Source: Bog-473 sp963800725 (GTDB lineage Bacteria; Actinomycetota; Acidimicrobiia; Acidimicrobiales; RAAP-2). From it: 64,000 nt of DNA. This document shows positions 39,079-47,997 of the stretch, piece by piece. The notes beneath the pieces are model-generated. The model worked only from the letters and a program-made list of their open reading frames with translations, ran no database searches and had not been told where the DNA came from. The DNA is taken from the NCBI GenBank assembly GCA_963800725.1, contig CAWDCE010000017.1:434001-498000 (forward strand). The letters run 5' to 3'. The stretch's first letter is position 1. Each line of letters opens with the position of its first letter. Made by a program: the position numbers and the translations under genes.

Positions 39079-40549
39079 TCACTGCGCCTTTCTCGCCATG
39101 CCCAAGGGCTTCCAACGGGTCAGGCGGCCCGGCCGCTCGCCCTCCCACCAGGGTCGCAGCTTCACCCGGGCCGGCGGCAGTGCGCCATAGACGAGTACCG
39201 CTTCACCCCGGCGCAGGCAGCGCAGGTCTTCGGGAGCCAACAAGCGCCGCGGGCTGCGCATCGTGGTCGTCGACCGGCCGCCCTTGTGGTCCCGGGTGAT
39301 CTGGGGCACCGCGGTCTCCTCGTCGCCGATGAGCCGGCTGGCGTAGTCCAAGGTGTCGGGGTCGGCAATGCCGGGCAAGAACAACTTGGCCCGGTGATTG
39401 TTGAGCACCGTGGGCGCTCTCGCGCCGTAGCGGGCACGCACCTGGGCCAGGTCCTGCCAGACGGTGACCAACTGGATCCCGTGCGACGCACACGTTGCGG
39501 CCAAGCCGTCGAGTTCGCCGAGCGGTGCGATGTGGGCGGCCTCGTCGAGCACGACAAGCAATGGTGGATGAAGCGGCGAGCCGGCACGGATGGATCGGGC
39601 GAAGGCGCAGTTGAGCACCTGTTGGGTGAGGGCGGTGAAGAAACCCCGTAAGCGTCGCTGGTCGTAGGCGGGTGCACACAGGTAGAGCGTGTGGCGGCCC
39701 CCGAACAACTCGGGCGGCTCGAAACGGCCGCCGCTGTGTTGCGGCCGGGCCGACACCACGAACGGTTCGAGGATCGTTTCTGCGGTCGTGTAGATCGAAC
39801 TCCTCGTCCGCTCATCTCGACACCACGACGCCCGGGCCGACACCTGGGCTTCGGTGACCCCGCACCCGTCCAAGATGTCTGCGACCTCTCCGACCTCTTG
39901 GGTGTCGACCCAACGCACCACGTCGGCCATTGATCGATGGCTGGCGGCTGCGGCGAAGAGCAGCGGTGCCAAGAGTTTCGCCGCCGTGGCGTACCAGAAC
40001 TCACCGTCCGCCCCGATGCCGTCGGCCTTGGCGGAATCAGCCAGGTCGCTCGCCATCCGGCGGGCACCGATCCAGTCGACGCATGCGCCAACGGGCGACC
40101 ATTCGCTGGTTTCCACCCCGGTCGAGCCCGTGGGATCGATGCACCAGATTCGGCCGCAACGAGCCCTCGACGCGGCGGTGTCGCGCAGCAGGTCACCCTT
40201 GACACTGGCCGCCAGCACCGGCCCGTCCCACGCCAAGATGGCGGGCACGGCCAACGTGGTGGTCTTGCCGCTCTGGGTCGGACCGACGATCACCAGCGAC
40301 TGCGCCGATTCGGCTACGACACGAGCCTGGGGGTGAAGGCCGACGGTATCGCCCAGTGCGAGTCGGCCCGGATGCGGCGCACCGGGGGCCAACAACAGTG
40401 GGGCCAGATCGCGATGGCGGGCCCAACGGGCCCCACGCGCCTGGCGGCCGGCGCCATGCCCTTTGTGGGTGTCGGCGCGCCACGAGGATGCGCTGAGCGG
40501 CGACGCCGCCGACGGCGAGGGGCACCACGAGCACCAGCAGCGCGTTCAT
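39079..40549 (-). CDS. VirD4/TraG-like coupling ATPase of a T4SS-like cluster (one frame break)
   Basis: About 490 residues. The N-terminal membrane segment (MNALLVLVVPLAVGGVAAQ) and a frame break near 40420 precede the motor domain: LVIVGPTQSGKTTTLAVPAI (Walker A), AASVKGDLLRDTAASR, PPLLVVLDEAAHIAPLGELD (Walker B), and LVTVWQDLAQVRARYG (arginine/glutamine motif). These are the VirD4/TraG landmarks. The start ATG overlaps the VirB4 stop (ATGA, 40549-40546). Coupling proteins bring substrates to the secretion channel. No relaxase is visible in the window, so the substrate could be protein. Confidence 0.88.
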
Positions 40550-41829
40550 GAGGAGGGCGTGATCATGGCGCCGTCGGTGTCCACCATTCGCCGCTCCATC
40601 GCACTGAGCCGGTGTTGCACCAGGAATGACCGCTGGCCGACCTTCCACAGTGCGACCCCGCGTCGCAATTGCGGCAGCAGTTCAGATTCGGTCGCGGACA
40701 GGCACAACAGTGCCGCGGCCTCGGCCAACTCTCCGGGGGACTGTGCATAGACCACCCGGGTCTCAGAGTCAGCCAGCAGCCCCTGGGCGAGCGCGACCTG
40801 CTCGGAGTCCGACGCCCCGACCGAGCGCAGGTCCGACACCCGGTGCAAGACGGCCACATTAGAGACCCCGAAAGCCCGAGACAGCTTCCACGACGACTGG
40901 AGCCAACGGGCGACCCCGAGGTTGGAGAGCAACGCCCAGGCCTCGTCGATGACCACGAATGTCTGGCACCCTGCGCCGCTGCTGGTCGCCATCTGGGCCA
41001 GGTGGGCCTGCAGCCAGGCCGTCGCACAGGCCATGAGTACCCCGAGCGCGGACGACGCATAGAGGGCGGAGAGGTCGAGGACGACCAGTGGGGCGGACAG
41101 GTCGAGTCCGGGCGTGGTCGCGCCGTCGAACATCCCGCACAGATCCCCGTGCACCAGCCGGCGCAGTTCGAGTGCGACATCGCGGCCGTCTTCGAGCAGG
41201 TCGCGCCGCTCGGTGCGCAGCGATTGGGCACCAGCGAGGGAGGGCGCGAGCAGCGCTTCGACGACAGCGGGGACCGTCGGGACCTGCGTGTCGGCGACGG
41301 TGGTTTCGAGCGCGACGCTCAAGGCGGCACGCTCTCTGGGCACCAGGGTGCGCCCGAGACAGGCGCCGGCCAATGACGACAACAGCTCGGTCTGGCGGCG
41401 GGTGGTGCTCCCAGACGCATCGGGGGCGCCGCTTCGTTCGGGCCCGGGATCGAGGGGATTGAGCCTGATCGCGCCGCCGGGCCGTAGGGCCACCGGTGCC
41501 ACGCCCCAGGCCGCCGCCAGGTCGGAATATTCGCCCTTGGGGTCGACCACCCAGGCCCGGCGACCGAAGACCGCCTGTCGCCAGAGGAACGTCTTGACGA
41601 AGGCGCTCTTGCCCCGGCCGATCTGGCCGAAAACCACCATGTTCGGATTGGACACCACCCCTTGGGCGTAGAGCTCGAAGGGGTCGAAGACGAATGACCC
41701 TCCCAGAAGATCGTCCCCGATCACGATGCCGCGCTGGCCGAGCCCGGCCTCGGCAATGAACGGATATGCCGCGCCGAGATTGCGCGTGGTCACCTGATGG
41801 GCCGGAACCCGTGGACTTCGACCGATCAC
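40546..41829 (-). CDS. VirB4-like ATPase of a T4SS-like cluster
   Basis: 427 residues, intact. The core reads FVFDPFELYAQGVVSNPNMV, then VFGQIGRGKSAFVKTFLWRQ (Walker A), AWVVDPKGEYSDLAAAWG, and TFVVIDEAWALLSNLGVAR (Walker B), which is the short actinobacterial VirB4. No long N-terminal domain is present because that part is carried by the separate SCO6880-like gene. GTG 41829 overlaps the stop of the cyclopropane-synthase-like gene (GTGA at 41829-41826), so its translation may depend on that gene. The usual neighbour, SCO6880-like, lies 6 kb away beyond the photo-stress cassette. Confidence 0.88.
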   Translation of the reverse strand: MIGRSPRVPAHQVTTRNLGAAYPFIAEAGLGQRGIVIGDDLLGGSFVFDPFELYAQGVVSNPNMVVFGQIGRGKSAFVKTFLWRQAVFGRRAWVVDPKGEYSDLAAAWGVAPVALRPGGAIRLNPLDPGPERSGAPDASGSTTRRQTELLSSLAGACLGRTLVPRERAALSVALETTVADTQVPTVPAVVEALLAPSLAGAQSLRTERRDLLEDGRDVALELRRLVHGDLCGMFDGATTPGLDLSAPLVVLDLSALYASSALGVLMACATAWLQAHLAQMATSSGAGCQTFVVIDEAWALLSNLGVARWLQSSWKLSRAFGVSNVAVLHRVSDLRSVGASDSEQVALAQGLLADSETRVVYAQSPGELAEAAALLCLSATESELLPQLRRGVALWKVGQRSFLVQHRLSAMERRMVDTDGAMITPSS

Positions 41830-43135
41830 CTCATGGAACGGTCGGCTGACCTCAGTTCGTGGTCATTTACGCCGAAGCCCGCGCCTCGTCCCTTGGTCAA
41901 GATGAGCTGCGCCACATCGAGGTACCCGCTCCGAAATCCCGCCTCGCTGTAGGCGAGGTAGAAGTTCCACATGCGACGAAATGTCTGGTCGAATCCGAGT
42001 TGCTCGACGGATTCGGCGTTGTGCGCGAACCGACTTCGCCATTTCGCGAGTGTCCGCGCATAGCTGTCGCCGAAGCTGAAGCGATCCGTGATGTGCAGCG
42101 AGGTGTGGGAGTCGAGGGTCTGGCGGATCGCTTCTTCGGAAGGGACGAGCCCGCCGGGGAAGATGTACTTGTGGACCCACGTCCATGCGCTCTTGGTGAC
42201 CAAGAAGCGATCGTGACCCATCAAGATCGCCTGCAGTCCGACCCGACCCCCCGGGGCCAGCCGGTCGTCGAGCACGCGGAAGTAGACGGGCCACCAGGCT
42301 TCCCCGACCGCCTCGATCATCTCGACGCTGACGATGGCGTCGTAGGTTCCACGGACATCGCGGTAGTCCTGCACCCGGACATCGACCGACGCGCTCGAGC
42401 CCGGCCTCGGCGACCCGGGCGCGGGCGAGCTCGGCCTGGGCATTCGACAGGGTCACGGTGGTGACGGTCGCGCCGCGGCGGGCCGCCCGAAGGGCCAACT
42501 CCCCCCATCCGGTCCCGATCTCGAGGACGTGCGAACCCGCACCGACCCCGGTGGAATCGAGGAGGCGCTCGATCTTGCGAACCTGGGCCCGGGCAAGGTC
42601 GCCGTCGTTGGCGTCGAACAAGGCGGACGAGTAAGTCATGGTCTCGTCCAAGAACAGGGCGTACAACTCGTTGGAGAGGTCGTAATGGCGTTCGATGTTG
42701 CGCCGCGCCCCGTGGTGGTCGTTGTCCTCACTTTTTGGCCGGCGCGGCTCGTACCAGCGCCGCAGCCCTTGGAGGCGGGCCGGAATCAATGACGTCGTGT
42801 GACGCGCCATCTCTTCGAGGAGGGCGACCAAATCGGGGGCGTCCCAGTCCCCCGCCATGTACGCCTCACCGAAACCGATCTTGCCGTCGCGTCCGAGGCG
42901 GGTGAAGAAGGCGTCCGGGTCCGCCACCACCAGACGCGGGCCGGACTCGGCACCCCAAAAGGAACCGTCGGGCATCTCGAGGCGCACGCCGGCCTGTGTC
43001 ACGGCTCGGCGGATCAAGGTGCGCGCTTATTGCGGCGCGCACCGGCGCGGGGCGCGGGGCCACCAGGCTCAGCCAATTGCCATCCACCCGCTCGGGGGAA
43101 GAACTCTTGGTCTGGGGATCTGTGGTCGAACTCAT
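41826..43135 (-). CDS. Cyclopropane-fatty-acid-synthase-like methyltransferase (two frame breaks)
   Basis: MSSTTDPQTKSSSPERVDGN begins the protein (ATG 43135). After a break near 43025 it continues with RLEMPDGSFWGAESGPRLVV, DGKIGFGEAYMAGDWDAPDL, ERHYDLSNELYALFLDETMT, and SHVLEIGTGWGELALRAARR (SAM loop). After a second break near 42410 come YDAIVSVEMIEAVGEAWWPV and SAWTWVHKYIFPGGLVPSEE. These are the CFA/mycolic methyltransferase signatures (CFA_synthase, PF02353-like). In singlet-oxygen regulons such an enzyme modifies membrane lipids. Its ATG overlaps the DUF1365 stop. Confidence 0.9.
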
Positions 43136-43803
43136 CGTGGTTGTACCGTCAGGCCACGCCACCAGAGGCGCAGGGCCTGCCATCGAATCCGGGCACTCGT
43201 GCGGAGTGCGGGGTACCGAAGGGCCCCGGCCATGACGTTAACAATTGTCGGGTTGCGACGCCTCCCTCGAAGGGTCGCCACGAATGGCTCGTCGCCGTCT
43301 CGCTCGAGCCGCACGGTCACCGACACCGAGTTGCTCGGCGCGTCCGCTTTGATCAGGTAGCGGCCATCGACGGGGTAGAACGGCGACACATACATTGCTT
43401 TTTCCACGGCGGACCATGACCCACGCTCGGCGTCGAGTACATAGGCGTGCCGGCCGCCATAGGTGTTGTGGACCTCGGCCAGGGTGCCGGTCTGGTTTCC
43501 CGCAGCGTCGAAGCACCAAAAGATCGAGATGGGGTTGAAGACGTAGCCCAACGTACGCGCCGCTGCGAGCATGTAGATGCGCTCGGCGGCGATACCGGCC
43601 TTCGAGGCCACGGAGCGCATGTCGAGATGGTCGTCGGCACTGAGCCGACTGATCCGACCGAGCAGTCCACCCGGATGGGGCAGTTGATCGAAGTCGACGA
43701 GCCAGTACGACGCCTTGTAGTTGAAACGATTGAGGATCGGCGAGCGCCGTACGTGGGTGACCTCGCAGCTGTAGAGCGACGGGACCACCATTGCGGTGCT
43801 CAC
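43132..43803 (-). CDS. DUF1365 family protein
   Basis: 223 residues from GTG 43803, whose GTGA overlaps the upstream stop. The family motifs are visible: YSCEVTHVRRSPILNRFNYK (N-terminal), YMLAAARTLGYVFNPISIFW (the conserved FNPxS), TLAEVHNTYGGRHAYVL, and YVSPFYPVDGRYLIKADAPS. DUF1365 proteins nearly always sit next to an amine-oxidase-like FAD protein and a CFA-synthase-like enzyme, as here. Their biochemical role is unresolved but is thought to concern modification of fatty acids in photo-oxidative stress. Confidence 0.93.
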   Translation of the reverse strand: MSTAMVVPSLYSCEVTHVRRSPILNRFNYKASYWLVDFDQLPHPGGLLGRISRLSADDHLDMRSVASKAGIAAERIYMLAAARTLGYVFNPISIFWCFDAAGNQTGTLAEVHNTYGGRHAYVLDAERGSWSAVEKAMYVSPFYPVDGRYLIKADAPSNSVSVTVRLERDGDEPFVATLRGRRRNPTIVNVMAGALRYPALRTSARIRWQALRLWWRGLTVQPR

Positions 43804-45113
43804 CACGCCACCCCGAACGCAGCGGCCGCCTCGACCCCCGATCGGCAGCCGTCTTCGTGGAATCCCCACCCGTGATAGGCACCGGCAAAGGCCGTGTTGC
43901 CACGATTGAGCTCACCGAGGCGACCTTGGGCATCAATGGATGTGTGGGTGTAGAGGGGATGTTGATACCGCATCCGTGCGAGCACCCGGTCGGGATCGAT
44001 CCGGTCGGTGGCATTGAGGGTCACGATGTGACGGGTGCTCGATTCGAGAGCCTGGAGTCGATTCATGTCGTAGGACACGAACACCGCGTCGGTGGTGCTC
44101 CGGCAAGCCGGCAGTAGATAGTTCCACGACGCCTGCGCCCGACGCGCTCTCGGGAGCATCCGCGCATCGGTGTGGAGCCACGTATCTGACGTCGAATACG
44201 AAAACGCGCCGAGGACAGCACGCTCCGCGTCGGTGGGTCGATCCAACAGCTGCAATGCGGTGTCGGCATGGGTGGCGACGACCACGCCTTCGAAGCTGCT
44301 GACCTGGTCGAAGTCGTCGCGAATCTCCACCCTGTCGTGGTAGCGCGAGATGGTGCGGACCGGGGTCGAACTGGCCACCGAATGCAGTTCCTTGGCCACC
44401 CGGTCGACATAGGTGCGCGAACCACCGACGACGGTGCGCCAGGTTGGCGAGCCGTTGACCGTCAACATCCCGTGATTCTCCAAGAAGGTGAAGAGGTAGC
44501 GGGCCGGAAAACGCAGGGCTGACTCCGACGAGGACGACCACACGCACGAGACGATTGGTACCGCGAAGTGATTGATGAAATAGGGAGAGAATCCCCGCGA
44601 CGCCAGGAACTCTCCGTACGTCAATTCGTCCTCACCACCATCGAGGACCTCATGGGCGCGCCGGTGAAAGACCCGCACTTCGCGCAACATGTTGAAGAAC
44701 GCGGGACTGCGCATGGATCTGCCCTGGGCAAAGAGGCCTCCGAGCCCCCGGGCGCCGGCATATTCGAGGCCGCAGCCCTCGCAGCGGACCGACAAGCTCA
44801 TGGTCGTCGGCTGGGTCTGCACCCCGAGCTCGCCGAACAGGCGAACGAGGAGCGGGTAGGTCTTCTCATTGTGGACGATGAAGCCTGAATCGACGGCCAA
44901 GGACCCGACGTCGGGGGCGACCACGTCGTGGGTATGGACGTGGCCACCGAGACGGTCGTCGGCCTCGAAGAGCGTCACGTCATACTTGCGCGAGAGCACA
45001 TAGGCCGCCGTGAGGCCGGCCACCCCCGAACCGACAACAGCCATTGCCGGACGATCGTGTCCCGATCCGTCGGGCCTCATCGCCAAGTCGACCTGCGCGT
45101 CCCGTTCCGCCAT
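43800..45113 (-). CDS. FAD-dependent amine-oxidase-like protein of the DUF1365/CFA set
   Basis: 437 residues. AMAVVGSGVAGLTAAYVLSR is the Rossmann FAD site and DVTLFEADDRLGGHVHTHDV the second FAD contact. GSLAVDSGFIVHNEKTYPLL and the later MLPRARRAQASWNYLLPA and GNTAFAGAYHGWGFHEDG are typical of the COG2907 group. The first 20 residues look weak. An AGGAG with ATG near 45163 upstream would give a longer N-terminus if an indel is corrected. It is first in the minus-strand arm of the light cassette, with the B12 photoreceptor divergent. Confidence 0.9.
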   Translation of the reverse strand: MAERDAQVDLAMRPDGSGHDRPAMAVVGSGVAGLTAAYVLSRKYDVTLFEADDRLGGHVHTHDVVAPDVGSLAVDSGFIVHNEKTYPLLVRLFGELGVQTQPTTMSLSVRCEGCGLEYAGARGLGGLFAQGRSMRSPAFFNMLREVRVFHRRAHEVLDGGEDELTYGEFLASRGFSPYFINHFAVPIVSCVWSSSSESALRFPARYLFTFLENHGMLTVNGSPTWRTVVGGSRTYVDRVAKELHSVASSTPVRTISRYHDRVEIRDDFDQVSSFEGVVVATHADTALQLLDRPTDAERAVLGAFSYSTSDTWLHTDARMLPRARRAQASWNYLLPACRSTTDAVFVSYDMNRLQALESSTRHIVTLNATDRIDPDRVLARMRYQHPLYTHTSIDAQGRLGELNRGNTAFAGAYHGWGFHEDGCRSGVEAAAAFGVAW

Positions 45114-45199
45114 CCCGACGGCGCTGGCTCAGCTGCACCGGGATGTGACCGTTCGACCTCAACCATGTCGCTCCTGTCGTTGCGCCGTTAAAACTCTAC

Positions 45200-45211
45200 T
45201 TTAGTGCTAAA
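45200..45211. promoter_or_regulatory. Palindrome TTTAG-tg-CTAAA in the divergent cassette promoter
   Basis: A perfect 5-base inverted repeat with a 2-base spacer. It lies 8 bases before the regulator's ATG (45220) and about 87 bases upstream of the FAD gene start. On the minus strand it falls between TTGTTTA and the A/T-rich TAGAGTTTTAA stretch, so it could cover a promoter in either direction. It is in an AT-rich stretch unlike the surrounding GC-rich DNA. It is the natural candidate operator for the B12 photoreceptor next to it. Confidence 0.5.
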
Positions 45212-45219
45212 CAAGTGAA

Positions 45220-46055
45220 ATGGCGGTCGCCCCTCGACAATTGACGCTGCACCAGGCTGCGTCCCAGCTCAAGGTGCATTACATGACCGTCTACCGCTAC
45301 GTGCGAACCGGCCGGCTTCCGGCCACTCGTGAGGGGTCGCAGTGGCGCGTGCTCGAAAGTGACGTGGCAAAATTGACCCAGGCGAATCGGTCGAAGACGC
45401 TGCCACGAGGGCGCCAAAGGACCGAGCGTCGACCCGAGTGCGCTCGAGCGGCGCCTGCTGGCCGGCGACAGTGCAGGGGCGTGGTGGCTGATCGAGAGTG
45501 CGCTCAGCCAGAACCTCGATCCCCAGGGTGTCCTGGTCGAACTGATCGTCCCGGCCATGCGCTCCGTCGGCGCGCGATGGGCAACAGGTGAGATCACCAT
45601 CGCCGACGAGCACCGGGCGACGGCGGTCGCACAGCGTCTGGTCGGTCGCCTCGGGCTCCAGTTCGGTCGTCGGGGCAAGTCCCGGGGCACCGTGGTGCTG
45701 GCCGCGCCTTCGGGTGATCTACACACCCTGCCCGTCGCCATGACCGCCGACCTGTTGCGCTGGCGGGGCTTCGAGGTGTCCGAGCTCGGTGCCAATACGC
45801 CGGCCGAATCGGTCGCCGACGCCGCCGAAGCGAGTCAGCGGCTCATCTCGGTCGGCATTGTCTCGACAACCGCCGGATTCGATGCCGAGATCACCGCCGC
45901 GGGCAGCAGCGGTGCATCGACGTGTCCCCGGTGCCACCGTCCTGGTCGGCGGGGGTGCCATTGATGGCGAAGGGCACGCCAAGGCACTGGGTGCCGACGT
46001 CTTCACTGGAATCGAACCACTGGCCGCGGTCGAGGCGGTCGAACGCGTGGCGTGA
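45220..46055 (+). CDS. B12-dependent photoreceptor regulator, CarH/LitR-like with excisionase-type HTH (two frame breaks)
   Basis: Residues 8-52 form a compact HTH (LTLHQAASQLKVHYMTVYRY, then VRTGRLPATREGSQWRVLES) of the excisionase/BldC kind rather than a full MerR domain. After a break near 45385 comes SALERRLLAGDSAGAWWLIE, the four-helix cap, then RWATGEITIADEHRAT. This reproduces the W-x9-E-H motif that caps adenosylcobalamin in CarH. VLAAPSGDLHTLPVAMTADL gives the lower-ligand His (D-x-H). After a break near 45903, TVLVGGGAIDGEGHAKALGA completes the cobalamin fold. CarH-type proteins bind DNA in the dark and release it when light breaks the Co-C bond. Neighbouring photolyase and FAD genes fit that role. 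Confidence 0.85.
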
Positions 46056-46163
46056 CCGAGCCGGGGCACCCGCCCTCCCCATGTCGCCTGAACGCTCGGG
46101 TCACCCCATTCGTTCGGCCGCCGCCGGCTTCGTCGACTCGGCGGCACGCGCCGGTCTTCAGCG

Positions 46164-47537
46164 ATGAGCACCCATGCGCTGGCGTGGTTCCGCCGGGACC
46201 TGCGTCTCGCGGACAATCCCGCCTGGGCGGCGGCCACACGGGCAGATTCACTGACCGCGCTGTTCGTCATGGAGCCGACCCTCGTCGCCGCCGCCGGTCC
46301 GGTGCGGCGTACCCAACTCTTCGCCCATCTGGCCGCCCTCGACGCCGCGCTCGGGCGACTTGGTGGTCGCCTACTGGTTCGCCGCGGCACGGCGCATGAG
46401 GTGGTGCCCGCGGTGGCCGCCGAAGTTGGCGCAACGGTCGTCACCGTCAACGGCGACGTCACCCCCTTTGCACGGCGGCGCGACGCTGCGGTCGAGCGCG
46501 CGCTCGGGGCAAAGCTCGAGGTGTGGTGGGGCAACTACGTCCACCCGCCGGGCCATGTCCGCACCGCCAAGGGCACGACCTCGCTGATCTTCTCACCGTT
46601 CTTCGCATCGTGGACGGCCTTGCCGTTGGCGTCGGGACCCCGACCACGGGCGACCCGGATCGACAGCGATCCGGGCGAAGGGATTCCGCATCTCGATTCG
46701 GCCCCATTTCACGCGGGAGGTGAACGTGCTGGCGCAGGTCGGCTCGCGGCCTTCGCCGATCGCGTCGACGCCTATGGGCGCACCCGAGACCTGCCCGCAG
46801 TCGAGGGCACCTCCGAACTCTCAAGTGATCTGCATTTCGGCGTCCTCTCCCCCCGAAAGATCATCGACACCATCGGTACCGCCAGCGAGAGCCGCGCCGC
46901 CTTCGTGCGGCAGCTGGCCTGGCGTGACTGGTTCGCCCACCTCATGGTCGAAAAACCCGAATCCGTGGCCCACGCCTGGCGTCGCGAGCTCGACGCCATC
47001 GTGTGGGAGAACGATCCCACCGAGATTGCGGCCTGGAAAGCTGGCAGGACCGGCTACCCGATCGTCGATGCCGGCATGCGTCAACTGGAGTCGACCGGTT
47101 TCATGCACAACCGGGTGCGGATGATCGCAGCGTCGTTCCTGGTCAAGGACCTCTTGGTCGATTGGCGCATCGGTGAACGTTGGTTCCGCCGCCAGCTCGT
47201 CGATGGCGACGTGGCGCAAAATGTCGGGAATTGGCAGTGGGTGGCGGGGACGGGACCCGATGCCACGCCATATTTCCGCGTCTTCAACCCGACCTTGCAG
47301 TCAAAGAAGTTCGACGCACAAGGTGCCTACATTCGCCGCTTCGTACCCGAATTGGCCCAACTCCCCGAGCGGTGGATCCACGAGCCGTGGGCCGCTCCCG
47401 ATTCGGTGCGCCTCCATGCCGCCGGTTACCCACCCCCCATCGTCGACCACGCCATCGCCCGGCGGCGCGCCTTGGCCGCGTATGGCGCTGCCCGCGGCAC
47501 GGCGGTGGCCCGCGCTCGACGATCGAGCATCCTGGTG
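46164..47537 (+). CDS. phr: Deoxyribodipyrimidine (CPD) photolyase
   Basis: About 457 residues. ALAWFRRDLRLADNPAWAAA is the antenna-domain start. The FAD domain shows LSSDLHFGVLSPRKIIDTIG, FVRQLAWRDWFAHLMVEKPE, TGYPIVDAGMRQLESTG, MHNRVRMIAASFLVKDL, and GDVAQNVGNWQWVAGTGPDA. The NWQW tryptophans and the Asn in that stretch are typical of class I CPD photolyases, which repair UV dimers with blue light. The frame runs past the expected end at about 47500 into the SRPBCC gene; the normal end is probably the TGA of the GTGA at 47535-47538 after one indel. Second gene of the light cassette's plus arm. Confidence 0.93.
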
Positions 47538-47992
47538 ACGCCCCCGCCGCTGGTGGTGGCAACGCCGATCGCCCGACCGAGGGAGGTGGTCTGGGGCGAG
47601 CTGGCCGAGATCGCCCACCACGTGAAATTGCGATGCGCGACGCAACCGAGATCCGTTTCAACGGGGACCAGCGGCGCGGGGTGGGCACCGAATTCGAATG
47701 TGACACCAAGGTCGGCCCGATCCGACTCACCGATCGAATGACGATCACCGCGTGGGAGCCCGGTCGCCGAATGGCGGTCCATCACCGTGGCGCGGTCAGC
47801 GGTACCGGAGAGTTCGTGCTCAAGGACGGTGCGGAGTCGAGCACGGTGCTCGAGTGGCGTGAAGACCTGACATTCCCGTGGTGGCTCGCCGGATCGATGG
47901 GGGCACGGTTAGCTCGCCCGGTGCTCACCTTGTTGTGGCGGGGCAACTTACAGGCACTGTGCGCCATCATCGAAGGTGCGCCCAGCGAATAG
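47535..47992 (+). CDS. SRPBCC (START-like) family protein (one frame break)
   Basis: From GTG 47535: TPPPLVVATPIARPREVVWG, then ELAEIAHHVK, a break near 47630, and TEIRFNGDQRRGVGTEFECD, VGPIRLTDRMTITAWEPGRR, TVLEWREDLTFPWWLAGSMG. This is the helix-grip SRPBCC fold, about 150 residues, with a hydrophobic pocket. Such proteins bind lipids or aromatic ligands. Genes of this kind are common near photolyase/CFA sets, but its ligand is unknown. The stop is five bases from the convergent SCO6880-like stop (47998). Confidence 0.82.
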
Positions 47993-47997
47993 TCGCG

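Noticed and set aside
40546..41829. VirB4 truncated by insertion of the light cassette
   Set aside because: The N-terminus has the usual short lead before the FDPFELYAQG block, so the gene appears whole.
45922..46167. Separate small gene between the B12 regulator and photolyase
   Set aside because: It is more likely the C-terminal tail of the regulator in a shifted frame (its TGA overlaps the photolyase ATG), and it has no start or family of its own.
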